NCBI RefSeq assembly: GCF_018618415.1
Contig: NZ_JACSMA010000001.1
Location: forward strand, 1,054,001-1,118,000
DNA from: Exiguobacterium sp. s146
Lineage (GTDB): Bacteria > Bacillota > Bacilli > Exiguobacteriales > Exiguobacteriaceae
Direction of reading: 5' to 3'
DNA: 64,000 nt
The number at the start of each line of letters is the position of its first letter. The first letter of the stretch is position 1. The notes beneath the pieces are model-generated. The model was not told the DNA's origin, did no database searches, and saw nothing but the letters and a program-made list of their open reading frames with translations. A program made the translations under genes and the position numbers. Below are positions 1 to 8,367 of this stretch, one piece after another.

Positions 1-1
1 C

Positions 2-361
2 GCCCAAGGTGGCGACGCATCGCTCGTCGATGATTTGTCGAAACTTCCACAAGCGAAATATGAGACGACGTTCGTCGCGAAGCAGGCAGGTTACGTCGAG
101 TCAATCATCGCCGACGAAGTCGGCGTGGCAGCGATGCTCCTCGGCGCAGGCCGGGCGACGAAAGAGGATCAACTCGACTTCGCGGCTGGGATCACGCTCG
201 AGAAGAAAGTCGGCGACAAGGTCGAGGCCGGTGACGTGATCGCCGTGCTCCGTTCGAACAAAGAAGACGTGACGTCTGCGCTCGAGCGGATGGACCACGC
301 GTATACGATCGGTGCGACAGAGCCGAAGGCGCGTCCGCTCGTCCATGCTGTCATCCAGTAA
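2..361 (+). CDS. pdp: Pyrimidine-nucleoside phosphorylase, C-terminal part
   Basis: Only the last 119 codons are inside the window; the reading frame is open from base 2 and the start lies upstream. The fragment has the features of the C-terminal alpha/beta domain of thymidine/pyrimidine-nucleoside phosphorylases: a stretch like VGVAAMLLGAGRATKEDQLD, the segment GITLEKKVGDKVEAGDVIAVL and a final Arg/His-rich tail. The family splits thymidine, deoxyuridine or uridine with phosphate to free base and (deoxy)ribose-1-phosphate in cytosolic nucleoside salvage. The catalytic N-terminal half cannot be inspected. It ends in a strong terminator, so it is the last gene of its unit. The family call is firm; the substrate (thymidine-only or broad) is not resolved. 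Confidence 0.85.
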   Translation, partial: AQGGDASLVDDLSKLPQAKYETTFVAKQAGYVESIIADEVGVAAMLLGAGRATKEDQLDFAAGITLEKKVGDKVEAGDVIAVLRSNKEDVTSALERMDHAYTIGATEPKARPLVHAVIQ

Positions 362-373
362 GTAACAAGTCAG

Positions 374-416
374 AACGTCTGTTTCCACAAAATAGTGGAG
401 ACAGACGTTTTTTTTT
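374..416 (+). terminator. Rho-independent terminator after pdp
   Basis: A 15-bp stem (AACGTCTGTTTCCAC against GTGGAGACAGACGTT, one G-T wobble) closes a short A/T loop and runs straight into nine T residues. Confidence 0.9.
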
Positions 417-475
417 GATAGAATGGGCAATGTGTGAGTGAGAAAGACTATATGAACTTAAAGGGGTAACTTGAT

Positions 476-916
476 ATGAAAAAAGGATCAATGCAATTAG
501 AGAACGGCGAAATGATCGAATTCGATTTGTTCCACGATGCGGCACCAATCACGGTTGAAAACTTCGAGAAGCTCGCGAACAGCGGTTTCTATAACGGATT
601 GACGTTCCACCGGGTCATCCCAGGCTTCGTCAGCCAAGGCGGCTGCCCACAAGGTACAGGCATGGGCGGCGCAGGCTACACGATTCCATGTGAGACGTCG
701 ACGTCGTTCCCGTACAAGCACGAAGCGGGTTCGCTCTCAATGGCGCACGCGGGTCGCAACACGGGCTCGTCACAGTTCTTCATCGTCCATGAGCCACAGC
801 CGCACCTCGATGGCGTCCACACGGTCTTCGGAAAAGTGACGTCTGGCCTCGAGCACGCGGTCAAACTCCGTCAAGGCACGAAGATGGCCGAAGTCAAAGT
901 TTGGGACGAGAATTGA
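476..916 (+). CDS. ppiB: Peptidyl-prolyl cis-trans isomerase, cyclophilin type
   Basis: A 146-residue single-domain cyclophilin that catalyses cis-trans isomerisation of X-Pro bonds during protein folding. Family landmarks are in order: the [21 protein letters not shown] entry, [13 protein letters not shown] with the catalytic Arg (about residue 46), GTGMGGAGY, the [16 protein letters not shown] core and the HTVFGKV segment. There is no signal peptide, so it is cytosolic. The ATG follows a GGGG ribosome-binding site 8 bases upstream. In B. subtilis ppiB lies beside the riboflavin operon; here it sits next to ribT but the rib biosynthesis genes are absent. Confidence 0.93.
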   Translation: MKKGSMQLENGEMIEFDLFHDAAPITVENFEKLANSGFYNGLTFHRVIPGFVSQGGCPQGTGMGGAGYTIPCETSTSFPYKHEAGSLSMAHAGRNTGSSQFFIVHEPQPHLDGVHTVFGKVTSGLEHAVKLRQGTKMAEVKVWDEN

Positions 917-1005
917 TTTCTGCCTGAACGTTATGGCACAATGAGCCATGTCTCTCACGTGTTCACTTAGTGAAACATGAACGACTAAAGGTGGTGAAAC
1001 CAGCG

Positions 1006-1362
1006 ATGCTGGTGAAATATAAACAATCGTACGAAAAGACGGCGATGGGATTGCTCGCGTTCTCATGTAGCGACAAATCGCCACTCGCCTTACTCGACCT
1101 CGTCCGGTCCTATGAAGACGACCCTGCCAAATTCCTTTATCTTTGGAGAGTCGGGGAAGACTTCGTCGGAATCATCGGGATGGAGCAACAAGAGACGACG
1201 ATGTTGATCCATCATATCGCGCTGTCTCCGTCGTTCCGCGGCGAGAAACGTTCCTATGAACTGCTCGATGAGACCCGGAACTTATTGCCGCTCGACTTGA
1301 CGCTCGTCGGTCAAGGCAAGACCGGGGACTTGCTCGATAAATGGAATCAAGTCGTCATCTAA
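1006..1362 (+). CDS. ribT: RibT-like GNAT-family protein
   Basis: 118 residues. The opening LVKYKQSYEKTAMGLLAF closely resembles the start of RibT, the last gene of the B. subtilis riboflavin operon, and the following FLYLWRVGEDFVGIIGMEQ with IHHIALSPSFRG is a short GNAT acetyl-CoA-binding core. The acceptor is unknown for the family. An in-frame GTG exists at 970, but ATG 1006 is preferred because AAAGGTGG lies at the right distance and the homologous N-terminus begins here. Its neighbours ppiB, a DUF309 gene and scpAB match B. subtilis order, but ribDEBAH and any FMN riboswitch are missing, so RibT is probably retained for another role. Confidence 0.8.
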   Translation: MLVKYKQSYEKTAMGLLAFSCSDKSPLALLDLVRSYEDDPAKFLYLWRVGEDFVGIIGMEQQETTMLIHHIALSPSFRGEKRSYELLDETRNLLPLDLTLVGQGKTGDLLDKWNQVVI

Positions 1363-1392
1363 AAAAAGCTAGGCTCAGCGCCTAGCTTTTTT
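1362..1392. terminator. Bidirectional terminator between ribT and the DUF309 gene
   Basis: A-tract, stem GCTAGGC/GCCTAGC with a 5-base loop, T-tract. It reads as an intrinsic terminator on both strands and overlaps the last codons of the convergent DUF309 gene. Confidence 0.88.
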
Positions 1393-1845
1393 GCGTGCCT
1401 CGAGCGCCCGGAGCCGCTCGGTGACGACCGGTGTCCGGTCGCGGTACATATGTTTATGGACGAGCTCGTCAAACGTGAGCGCGGTCGGTTCGAAAGTCGG
1501 TTTCAAGCGCTCAATCCGTTGGCGCGTCGGCGGGTCGAGCGGGAGTGTCTCGGGGAGCGGCCAACGATTCAAGTCTCGGGCGAACGTCTCCACGTCGATG
1601 CCGTGCCCCTCGAGCTCGGTCGCGGCCAACCCGAGCTTCTGCTGGAGCGCCGCGATGCTCTTTTTCGCCCCGGCCATATTGCCGCGACGGGCATGGTAAT
1701 GGGCGACGGCGTACTGAATCAAGACGGCGTAACCTAAATCTTGCCGGCCTCCATCTTGCCAGGCTTCCTCGAGCACTTCATGGCATTCGAAATAATCGGC
1801 ATGGCATTCAAACAAGAGCGTATACTGGAGTAAAGGCGTTGACAT
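1375..1845 (-). CDS. DUF309 family protein (YpuF-like)
   Basis: 156 residues. The family signature is seen early: YFECHEVLEEAW, an acidic/His helix typical of DUF309. An alpha-helical body follows (AHYHARRGNMAGAKKSIAALQQKLG). The biochemical function is unknown; the conserved His/Glu residues could bind metal, but that is inference. The start is ATG 1845, with GAAAGGAG 6 bases upstream; a TTG just before it is less likely. In B. subtilis the DUF309 gene ypuF occupies the same position between ribT and scpA but is co-directional; here it is inverted. Confidence 0.82.
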   Translation of the reverse strand: MSTPLLQYTLLFECHADYFECHEVLEEAWQDGGRQDLGYAVLIQYAVAHYHARRGNMAGAKKSIAALQQKLGLAATELEGHGIDVETFARDLNRWPLPETLPLDPPTRQRIERLKPTFEPTALTFDELVHKHMYRDRTPVVTERLRALEARKKARR

Positions 1846-1923
1846 CAAATTTCTCCTTTCGTGGTCACGGTACTACAAAACATGTTATACTAAAGCGCAA
1901 AAATGTAAATGGCAGGTGTCTCT

Positions 1924-2691
1924 ATGGAAGCGTACAACGTCAAAATCGATACGTTCGAAGGTCCGCTTGACCTGTTGCTCCACTTGATTGGCAAGATGGA
2001 GCTCGACATCGCGGACATCTCTGTCTCCGAGGTCACGGACCAGTATGTCGCCTTTATCCGGACGATGCAAAAATTTGAGCTCGATGTGGCCAGTGAGTAT
2101 TTGGTCATGGCGGCGACGTTGCTCCAATTGAAGAGCAAGCAGCTGTTGCCACCGGTACCGGTCGAAGAGGATGACATTCCTGACTTCGGCGAAGAACCGA
2201 CCCGTGAAGGGTTGATTCGACAGTTGATTGAATATAAGGCCTATAAAGAAGCGGTCGTGTTCATGCGTGAGCAAGAAGAGTCTCGGCTCGAGCTATATAG
2301 CCGTCCCGGCGAAGATTTGACACGCTATATGTCCGACCTCGTCCAACCGTACGACGGACCGCTCAACTTCTCGGACTTGCTGCACGCCTATTCGAAGATG
2401 GTCGAACGCAAGCGGTGGAAAGAACGCCGTAAGAAGACGATCAAACGCGAAGAACGGACGCTCGAGGAGCAGATGACGCGGTTGCACGAGCACGTCTCGG
2501 CAGAAGGAACGACGTCGTTCTTCTCGTTTTTCGAAGAGCGGCCCGACGTCTCCGACCTCGTCGTCACGTTCATGGCGTTGCTCGAGTTGATCAAGTTACG
2601 TGTCGTCACGACCAAACAAGAAGAACGGGACATTCAAATCTCGTTCGTCGAATCGTCAAAGGAAAGGAATGAAGCCGTTGTTGTCTTATGA
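1924..2691 (+). CDS. scpA: Segregation and condensation protein A
   Basis: 255-residue kleisin of the bacterial SMC complex. It bridges SMC heads and recruits ScpB for chromosome compaction and origin segregation at the nucleoid. The N-terminal signature [19 protein letters not shown] is clear, then the SMC-neck helical region ([20 protein letters not shown]-type), a charged linker (about 150-200) and a C-terminal winged helix ([16 protein letters not shown]). An earlier in-frame start at 1909 exists, but ATG 1924 has the correctly spaced AGGTG. Its end overlaps scpB by 23 bases, as usual for this pair. Confidence 0.95.
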   Translation: MEAYNVKIDTFEGPLDLLLHLIGKMELDIADISVSEVTDQYVAFIRTMQKFELDVASEYLVMAATLLQLKSKQLLPPVPVEEDDIPDFGEEPTREGLIRQLIEYKAYKEAVVFMREQEESRLELYSRPGEDLTRYMSDLVQPYDGPLNFSDLLHAYSKMVERKRWKERRKKTIKREERTLEEQMTRLHEHVSAEGTTSFFSFFEERPDVSDLVVTFMALLELIKLRVVTTKQEERDIQISFVESSKERNEAVVVL

Positions 2692-3262
2692 AACGATTAT
2701 TGAGAGTCTGCTGTTCGTCGTCGGCGAAGAAGGGATGGAAGTGCGTGCCCTCGCGGATACGCTCGACATTTCCGAAGCCGCCGCCCGCGAACAGTTGAGT
2801 AAGCTAGAAGCATCGTTTAAAGACTCCGGTCGCCCGTTCCAATTGATCGAGTCGGCGGGCGTGTACAAGCTCGTGACGGTCCCAGAGGTATCCGAGTATA
2901 TTCAACGTTACGTTGGCACGATGGCCGAACAAGCGTTATCTCGGGCAGCGATGGAGACGCTCGTCATCATCGCGTATAAACAACCGGTCACCCGGGCCGA
3001 TATCGAGGAAGTTCGGGGCGTCAAAGTCGAACGCGTCATCCATACGCTGTTATCAAAAGGGTTGATTGAGTCGGCCGGACGGGCCAAGACGATCGGACGG
3101 GCCAAGTTGTACCGGACGACCGAGCATTTCCTGGACCATTTCGGGTTTAATTCTCTTGAGGAATTGCCCCCATTAACGTTTGAAGACGAGCTCTCGGACG
3201 AAGGCGATTTGTTCTTCGGCCAGCCGTCTGCGATTATGCAAGATAGATTGGAGAATGAATAA
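2669..3262 (+). CDS. scpB: Segregation and condensation protein B
   Basis: 197 residues, two winged-helix domains (about 1-85 and 90-170) that dimerise and bind the ScpA linker in the SMC complex. Diagnostic segments are [48 protein letters not shown] and [26 protein letters not shown]. The start is ATG 2669 inside the end of scpA, with an AAAGGAAAGG purine run immediately before it; translational coupling is likely. The stop is immediately followed by the rluB start, giving a compact three-gene unit. Confidence 0.94.
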   Translation: MKPLLSYETIIESLLFVVGEEGMEVRALADTLDISEAAAREQLSKLEASFKDSGRPFQLIESAGVYKLVTVPEVSEYIQRYVGTMAEQALSRAAMETLVIIAYKQPVTRADIEEVRGVKVERVIHTLLSKGLIESAGRAKTIGRAKLYRTTEHFLDHFGFNSLEELPPLTFEDELSDEGDLFFGQPSAIMQDRLENE

Positions 3263-4021
3263 ATGGAACGTTTACAAAAAGTGATTGCCCAAGCCGGTGT
3301 CGCCTCACGGCGCAAAGCCGAAGAAATGATTTTAGATGGACGGGTCCGCGTCAACGGGAAAGTCGTACGCGAACTCGGTACGAAAGTCGGACCGAAGTCT
3401 GAAGTCGAGGTCGACGGTGTGAAAATCGAGCAAGAAGAGCATGTCTACTATGTCCTCTACAAGCCGAGCGGTTACGTCTCGACGGTCGAAGACGACAAAG
3501 GACGGAAAGTCATCACTGATCTCGTCCCGCCTGGGTCGCGTGTCTTCCCGGTCGGTCGTCTCGACTATAACACGACGGGACTCATCATCTTGACGAACGA
3601 CGGAGAATTCTCGAACATGATGACCCATCCGAAGTTCAAGATTCCGAAACGCTATGTGGCAAAAGTGAAGAACATTCCTTCATATATCGCGATGAAGCAA
3701 CTCGAATCGGGCGTTGAGCTCGATGACGGCTATAAGACGGGCAGCGCCCAAGTGAAGATGAAGACGGTCGACCATAAGAAAAACTCGGCCATTCTTGAAA
3801 TCGTCATCTCGGAAGGCCATAACCGTCAAATCCGCCGCATGCTCGAAGCGGTTGGATCGGAAGTCATCAAACTGAAGCGCGAACAGTTCGGTTTCTTGAC
3901 GCTAGACGGTCTCACGACGGGCGAATGGCGTGAACTGTCACGCAAAGAAGTATCGAAGTTGCGTGAACTTGCCAACCCGACCGTACCCCCTGTACAACGA
4001 GGCAAGAAAAAGAAAAAATAA
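3263..4021 (+). CDS. rluB: 23S rRNA pseudouridine synthase, RluB type
   Basis: 252 residues. An N-terminal S4 RNA-binding domain (ERLQKVIAQAGVASRRKAEEMI, RVRVNGKVV) is followed by a RsuA/RluB/E/F catalytic domain with the GRLDYNTTGLIILTNDGE motif containing the catalytic Asp (about residue 100). The LEIVISEGHNRQIRRMLEAVG motif confirms the RsuA/RluB branch. It isomerises a uridine in 23S rRNA helix 89 in RluB homologues. The ATG follows the scpB stop directly, with GGAG upstream. The C-terminus is a Lys-rich tail. A terminator follows. Confidence 0.92.
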   Translation: MERLQKVIAQAGVASRRKAEEMILDGRVRVNGKVVRELGTKVGPKSEVEVDGVKIEQEEHVYYVLYKPSGYVSTVEDDKGRKVITDLVPPGSRVFPVGRLDYNTTGLIILTNDGEFSNMMTHPKFKIPKRYVAKVKNIPSYIAMKQLESGVELDDGYKTGSAQVKMKTVDHKKNSAILEIVISEGHNRQIRRMLEAVGSEVIKLKREQFGFLTLDGLTTGEWRELSRKEVSKLRELANPTVPPVQRGKKKKK

Positions 4022-4024
4022 CAA

Positions 4025-4060
4025 CTAAAAAATCGTCCTGAGATAGGATGATTTTTTTAG
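4025..4060 (+). terminator. Terminator after scpA-scpB-rluB
   Basis: Stem CTAAAAAATCGTCCT against AGGATGATTTTTTTAG with one G-T wobble, loop GAGAT, followed by T residues inside the descending arm. Confidence 0.85.
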
Positions 4061-4158
4061 TTTGTGGAGATTGTGTGACAAAAAGATGAAAAAAGTCTGT
4101 TAATGTGCGTTTTTGGCGTTTTTTCAGTACAATAACAACTGAAGGATGGTGTGAACTC

Positions 4159-4740
4159 ATGACGAAAGAAACAAAGTCGGGTGATCGCATGAACCAGGCG
4201 ATGGCCCATAAGAAAAAACGGTCATTTTGGCGGCTCATGATTATGACGATGGTCCTGTTCGCAGGAGCGGTCGTCATCATGCAATTGATTGAACAAGCCG
4301 GTAACGACGGACGGGTCGAGGCCGGTGACGATGCGCCGAACTTCAAACTCGTCAGTTTGGACGGGACGACGATGGTCGAGCGCGAGACATACGACGGCAA
4401 AGGGCTGCTCGTGAACTTCTGGGGCACGTTCTGTGAGCCGTGTGAGAAAGAGATGCCGGTCGTCCAGGAAAACTATGCGGCCCTTCAAGACATGGGCGTC
4501 GATTTTTGGGCGGTCAATGTCGGTGAGACACCGCTCCGGGTCGATAACTTCGTGAACGACCTCGGCGTCGAGCTCGACTATCCGATTTTGATGGACACGC
4601 GCAGCGAAGTCGAGAAGGCGTATGGGATTTATAACTTGCCGGTCACGTTCGTCATCGACGCCGACGGCAAAGTGATTGAAAAGTATGAAGGTGAACTCAC
4701 GAAAGAGAAACTGATGGAGTTGGCCGAGAAGTCATTGTAA
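4159..4740 (+). CDS. resA: Thiol-disulfide oxidoreductase ResA
   Basis: 193 residues. A cytoplasmic basic N-terminus is followed by one membrane anchor (about 24-44) and an extracytoplasmic thioredoxin-like domain with the active site FCEPC (Cys about 92 and 95). ResA reduces the CXXCH cysteines of apocytochrome c so that haem can be attached; CcdA (encoded at 47 kb) is its known electron donor in B. subtilis. GKGLLVNFWGTFCEPCEKE and the cis-Pro region YNLPVTFVID are standard. ATG 4159 has GGATGG about 9 bases upstream. A TACAAT -10 element lies at 4128-4133, but the -35 is not clear. It is the first gene of resABC. Confidence 0.93.
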   Translation: MTKETKSGDRMNQAMAHKKKRSFWRLMIMTMVLFAGAVVIMQLIEQAGNDGRVEAGDDAPNFKLVSLDGTTMVERETYDGKGLLVNFWGTFCEPCEKEMPVVQENYAALQDMGVDFWAVNVGETPLRVDNFVNDLGVELDYPILMDTRSEVEKAYGIYNLPVTFVIDADGKVIEKYEGELTKEKLMELAEKSL

Positions 4741-4759
4741 GCGAACGGGGGGCGCACAT

Positions 4760-6307
4760 ATGCTAGATATGAAATACGACGGCGCCGATTTACGATCGAA
4801 GCGTCGTCCACGGTCGTGGATTGACCGGGTCTGGAGCTTTTTTGCATCAGTCAAGGTCGGTCTATGGCTCATCGGTCTCATCATCGTCGGTTCGGCGATC
4901 GGAACGATTTTCCCGCAAGAGATGTACATTCCGCAGCAATTGCCGGCGAGTCAGTATTACACGGACGAATACGGGACACCGGGAACGATTTATTACACGT
5001 TAGGATTCCATAACCTTTATACCTCGTGGTGGTACATCACGTTGATCGTCATGCTGACGTTATCGCTCATCGTCGTGTCAATCGACCGGTTCTTCCCGCT
5101 GTATAAGGCGTTGAAATACCAGCCGGTCCGACGTACCGACCGCTTCATGCGCGGACAACGTTTGATTGGTGAAGGCAAAGGCTCGGACGACCAAATCGAT
5201 GCGTTCGGTGACGCCTTAAAAGCGAAGCGCTATCAAGTGAAGCGGGACGGCGACGCCCTGCTCGCCGAGAAGTATCGTTTCGGTCGTTGGGGCCCTTACG
5301 TCAACCACATCGGGCTCGTCATCTTCTTCATCGGGGCGATGTTACGCGTCTTCCCGGCATTCCATACGGACACGCTCGAATGGGTGCGTGAAGGCGATAC
5401 GGTCCCGCTCGAAGCGACGGATGATGAATATTATTTGCGCAACGACCAATTCATCTTAGAGATGTATGACCCGGAAAACAACGCCGAAGATGCGAAGTTT
5501 GCTGAGGCGATCGAGAAAGCGGGCGCTGTCCCGAAAAACTATGAGACGGAATTGACGCTGTTCAAGAAGACCGGGACGAACGAGGACGGATCGCCGCAAC
5601 TCGAGGAAGTCGATACCGGTTCGACGAAAGTCAACCACCCGTTCAAGTTTGAAAAATACGAAGTATATCAAGAGCAGTATTCGAGTCGACCGGAATTCTT
5701 GTCGATGTCATTCAACGTCGCCGATAAAGAGACAGGCGATGTATACGGACCGTTCACGGTCGACTTGACGAACCCGGAGACGACGTACGACCTCGGTGAT
5801 GTCACGGTCAAACTGAACGACTTGTATCCAGATTTCGAGGTCAAGGACGGCCAGCCGAACACGAAATCGCCACGGGCGCTCAACCCGGCTTTCTTCATGG
5901 CGATTGACACACCGGACGGCACGACCGAATCGAACTTGATCGGGATTCGCTTGAACGTCGCCGACGAGGAGAACCGCTATGCGGTCCAATTCGCGGGGAC
6001 GGAGATGGCGAGCACGAGCGGTCTGCGCGTCAAGAGTGACTCGACGTATCCGGTGCTGATCGTCGGAGGCATCATCTTCATGATCGGAATCGTGATGGGT
6101 ATGTATTGGCCGCATCGTCGCATTTGGATTCGCCGTCACGGCGAGACGGACGTGCTCATCGCCGGTTTCACGAACAAGAACCCATCTTCGCTCAACCGCG
6201 AAATCACACCGCTCCTAGAGAAACATGGCCTGCCGATCTGGGAAGATCAGGCACGGTTCGAAAAAAAGACAGACGACAACTCAACCAATGAAAGAGGGGA
6301 ATCATAA
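4760..6307 (+). CDS. resB: Cytochrome c biogenesis protein ResB
   Basis: 515 residues, the expected size. Transmembrane segments are visible near 32-54, 90-113, 177-197 and 432-455, with a large extracytoplasmic domain between the third and fourth. With ResC it forms the System II haem-handling and ligation complex (CcsB family). The helix WGPYVNHIGLVIFFIGAMLRV carries the conserved His implicated in haem transit. It starts 19 bases after resA and its TAA shares an A with the resC ATG. A long acidic insert in the extracytoplasmic domain is not unusual for Bacillota ResB. Confidence 0.93.
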   Translation: MLDMKYDGADLRSKRRPRSWIDRVWSFFASVKVGLWLIGLIIVGSAIGTIFPQEMYIPQQLPASQYYTDEYGTPGTIYYTLGFHNLYTSWWYITLIVMLTLSLIVVSIDRFFPLYKALKYQPVRRTDRFMRGQRLIGEGKGSDDQIDAFGDALKAKRYQVKRDGDALLAEKYRFGRWGPYVNHIGLVIFFIGAMLRVFPAFHTDTLEWVREGDTVPLEATDDEYYLRNDQFILEMYDPENNAEDAKFAEAIEKAGAVPKNYETELTLFKKTGTNEDGSPQLEEVDTGSTKVNHPFKFEKYEVYQEQYSSRPEFLSMSFNVADKETGDVYGPFTVDLTNPETTYDLGDVTVKLNDLYPDFEVKDGQPNTKSPRALNPAFFMAIDTPDGTTESNLIGIRLNVADEENRYAVQFAGTEMASTSGLRVKSDSTYPVLIVGGIIFMIGIVMGMYWPHRRIWIRRHGETDVLIAGFTNKNPSSLNREITPLLEKHGLPIWEDQARFEKKTDDNSTNERGES

Positions 6308-7491
6308 TGGAATGGATTCAGTGGAGCAGTCGTTTGCTCTTCATCGCGTTCATCCTGTACGCAATCGCGACCGTGTTGTTCACGATCGCGGTCAGCGGGA
6401 TGCGCAAAGACCGCAACGTCAACCGCATCGCCTACGGCAAGTATGCGTTCGTGCTCGCGGTCATCGGCTTTATCGCCCAAATGGGATACTTTATTTTACG
6501 GTGGGTCGGGGTCGGCTATGCGCCGGTATCGAACCTGTACGAATACACGACGTTCTTCGGAATGATGATGGTGCTCGGCTTCCTCGTCGTGTACGGGATT
6601 TATAAAAATGATGTGCTCGGCTTGTTCGCCATGCCGGTGGCGTTACTCGTCATCGCTTTCGCCTCGATGTTCTCGAGCGAAGTGGCACCGCTCATCCCGG
6701 CGTTGAATAGCGTCTGGTTGAAGATTCACGTCACGACCGCCGCGCTCGGCCAAGGAATTCTCGCCATCAGTTTCGCGTCCGGTCTCATCTTCTTGCTGAA
6801 CGAGACGTCGATGCGCGAGCAGTCGAAATCACGGACGTGGCTCGAAGTCACGATGTTCGTGCTCATGTGTACGCTCGGCTTCATTCTCGTCTCGATGCTC
6901 TTCAAGGCGATTGGTGCCGGTGGCGTCGTCGAGTTCACGAACGACCGCGGGACGCAAGAGTCGTATGAGTACTTCATGCCGATGCTATTCGTACCGGAAG
7001 GGGCGCAGCTCATTTCTGGTGCCAGCGGCTTGTCACTCGAGTTGCCGACGTTCATCAACACGTTGAAATTGAACACACTCATCTGGTCGGTCATCGCCGG
7101 CGTCGTGATTTATGTGTTGCTCCGTTTCGTCATCTTGCGCAAGCGCATCGCGGAGGCGTTACAGCCGCTCGCGAAGAAGGTCGACCTCGACCTCGCTGAC
7201 GAAATCAGTTACCGGTCGATCGCCATCGGCTTGCCGGTATTCATTCTCGGTGGTCTCATCTTCGCCATGATTTGGGCCCAAATCGCTTGGAACCGTTTCT
7301 GGGGCTGGGACCCGAAAGAAGTGTGGGCGCTCATCACGATGCTCATCTATATCTATTACTTGCATATGCGGATTCAGCGTGGCTGGACAGGAACGAAAGC
7401 GGCTTGGCTCTGTGTCGGTGGATTCGCCGTCATCATGTTCAACCTCGTCTTCGTCAACCTCGTCATCGCCGGTTTGCATTCGTACGCATAA
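6307..7491 (+). CDS. resC: Cytochrome c biogenesis protein ResC
   Basis: 394-residue polytopic membrane protein of the CcsA/CcmC/CcmF haem-handling family. The tryptophan-rich signature WGWDPKEVWAL is at about 332-342 and presents haem to apocytochrome c on the outer face of the membrane. About eight hydrophobic segments can be counted. Its ATG overlaps the resB stop (TAATG), so the two are translationally coupled. It is followed by a terminator, so the regulatory genes resDE are transcribed separately, at least in part. Confidence 0.94.
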   Translation: MEWIQWSSRLLFIAFILYAIATVLFTIAVSGMRKDRNVNRIAYGKYAFVLAVIGFIAQMGYFILRWVGVGYAPVSNLYEYTTFFGMMMVLGFLVVYGIYKNDVLGLFAMPVALLVIAFASMFSSEVAPLIPALNSVWLKIHVTTAALGQGILAISFASGLIFLLNETSMREQSKSRTWLEVTMFVLMCTLGFILVSMLFKAIGAGGVVEFTNDRGTQESYEYFMPMLFVPEGAQLISGASGLSLELPTFINTLKLNTLIWSVIAGVVIYVLLRFVILRKRIAEALQPLAKKVDLDLADEISYRSIAIGLPVFILGGLIFAMIWAQIAWNRFWGWDPKEVWALITMLIYIYYLHMRIQRGWTGTKAAWLCVGGFAVIMFNLVFVNLVIAGLHSYA

Positions 7492-7493
7492 AC

Positions 7494-7522
7494 AAAGAAG
7501 TCACTTCGGTGGCTTCTTTTTT
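7494..7522 (+). terminator. Terminator between resC and resD
   Basis: Stem AAAGAAGTCAC/GTGGCTTCTTT around a TTCG tetraloop, then a run of T. The UUCG loop makes this a very stable hairpin. Confidence 0.9.
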
Positions 7523-7543
7523 CATGGCGCTATCAACTGACCG

Positions 7544-7627
7544 TTGTGAAGCCAAATAATAGAGTGGTATAGTTATGAAAGAGAGCGAAATGTTCACAAT
7601 TGTGCAACAATCGCTACATCTTGTGAA
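7544..7627 (+). promoter_or_regulatory. resDE promoter with repeated TTGTGAA boxes
   Basis: A promoter candidate TTGTGA (7544-7549), 18-base spacer, TATAGT (7568-7573). TTGTGAA occurs exactly at 7544-7550, on the minus strand at 7593-7599 (seen as TTCACAA) and at 7621-7627, and as TTGTGCA at 7600-7606; the middle two form a CACAATTGTG palindrome. TTTGTGAA-type boxes are known targets of ResD, and Rex uses a related TTGTGAA palindrome. Autoregulation by ResD or redox control by Rex is inference. Confidence 0.55.
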
Positions 7628-7650
7628 GGTTCGATTAGGAGGTTTTGTGG

Positions 7651-8367
7651 ATGGCTAATAAAACTAAAATTTTAGTGGTCGACGACGAGGAAAGAATTCG
7701 CCGCCTATTAAAAATGTATTTGGAGCGGGAACAGTACGTCATCGTCGAAGCGACGAACGGGGAAGAGGCGTTACAGCTCGCCCTCGAGCATAACTTTGAT
7801 GTCATCCTGCTCGATTTGATGATGCCGAAAATGGACGGTGTCGAAGTATGTACCGAACTACGCAAGTCGAAGGCGACACCGGTCATCATGTTGACGGCCA
7901 AAGGGGAAGAGGTCGACCGTGTCCAAGGGTTCGAGGTCGGGGCCGACGATTATATCGTCAAACCGTTCAGCCCGCGTGAGGTCGTCTTGCGCGTCAAGGC
8001 GCTCCTTCGCCGTTCAGGCTCGACGAAATATTTACGTACGGCTGAAAAGTCGAAAGACTTGATCGTCTTCCCGCATTTGACGATCGACAACGACGCGCAC
8101 CGTGTCACGGTTGACGGGGAAGAGATCGCGCTCACGCCGAAAGAATATGAATTGTTGTTCTTCTTGGCCAAGCAAGTCGACAAAGTGTTCTCACGGGAAC
8201 AGTTGTTGAAAGAAGTGTGGAACTATGAATTCTTTGGAGACCTTCGAACGGTCGACACACACGTGAAGCGACTCCGGGAAAAGTTGAACCGGGTCTCTCC
8301 AGAAGCCGCTCACATGATCACGACGGTATGGGGTGTCGGTTACAAGTTCGAAGTCGTCAGTGAGTGA
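7651..8367 (+). CDS. resD: Response regulator ResD, OmpR family
   Basis: 238 residues. The receiver domain (1-120) has the acidic pair DD at 11-12, phospho-acceptor Asp at about 55 (ILLDLMMPKMDG) and the Lys of IVKPFSP; the C-terminal OmpR winged helix contains ALTPKEYELLFFLA and DTHVKRLREKL. In B. subtilis ResD controls respiration, cytochrome biogenesis and anaerobic genes, and its gene follows resABC as here. ATG 7651 is 8 bases after a perfect AGGAGG; an in-frame TTG two codons earlier is unlikely. It shares its stop with the start of resE. Confidence 0.92.
   Translation: MANKTKILVVDDEERIRRLLKMYLEREQYVIVEATNGEEALQLALEHNFDVILLDLMMPKMDGVEVCTELRKSKATPVIMLTAKGEEVDRVQGFEVGADDYIVKPFSPREVVLRVKALLRRSGSTKYLRTAEKSKDLIVFPHLTIDNDAHRVTVDGEEIALTPKEYELLFFLAKQVDKVFSREQLLKEVWNYEFFGDLRTVDTHVKRLREKLNRVSPEAAHMITTVWGVGYKFEVVSE

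Noticed and set aside
916-1005. Possible FMN riboswitch before ribT
   Set aside because: The 89-base gap is too short and lacks the conserved RFN hairpins.
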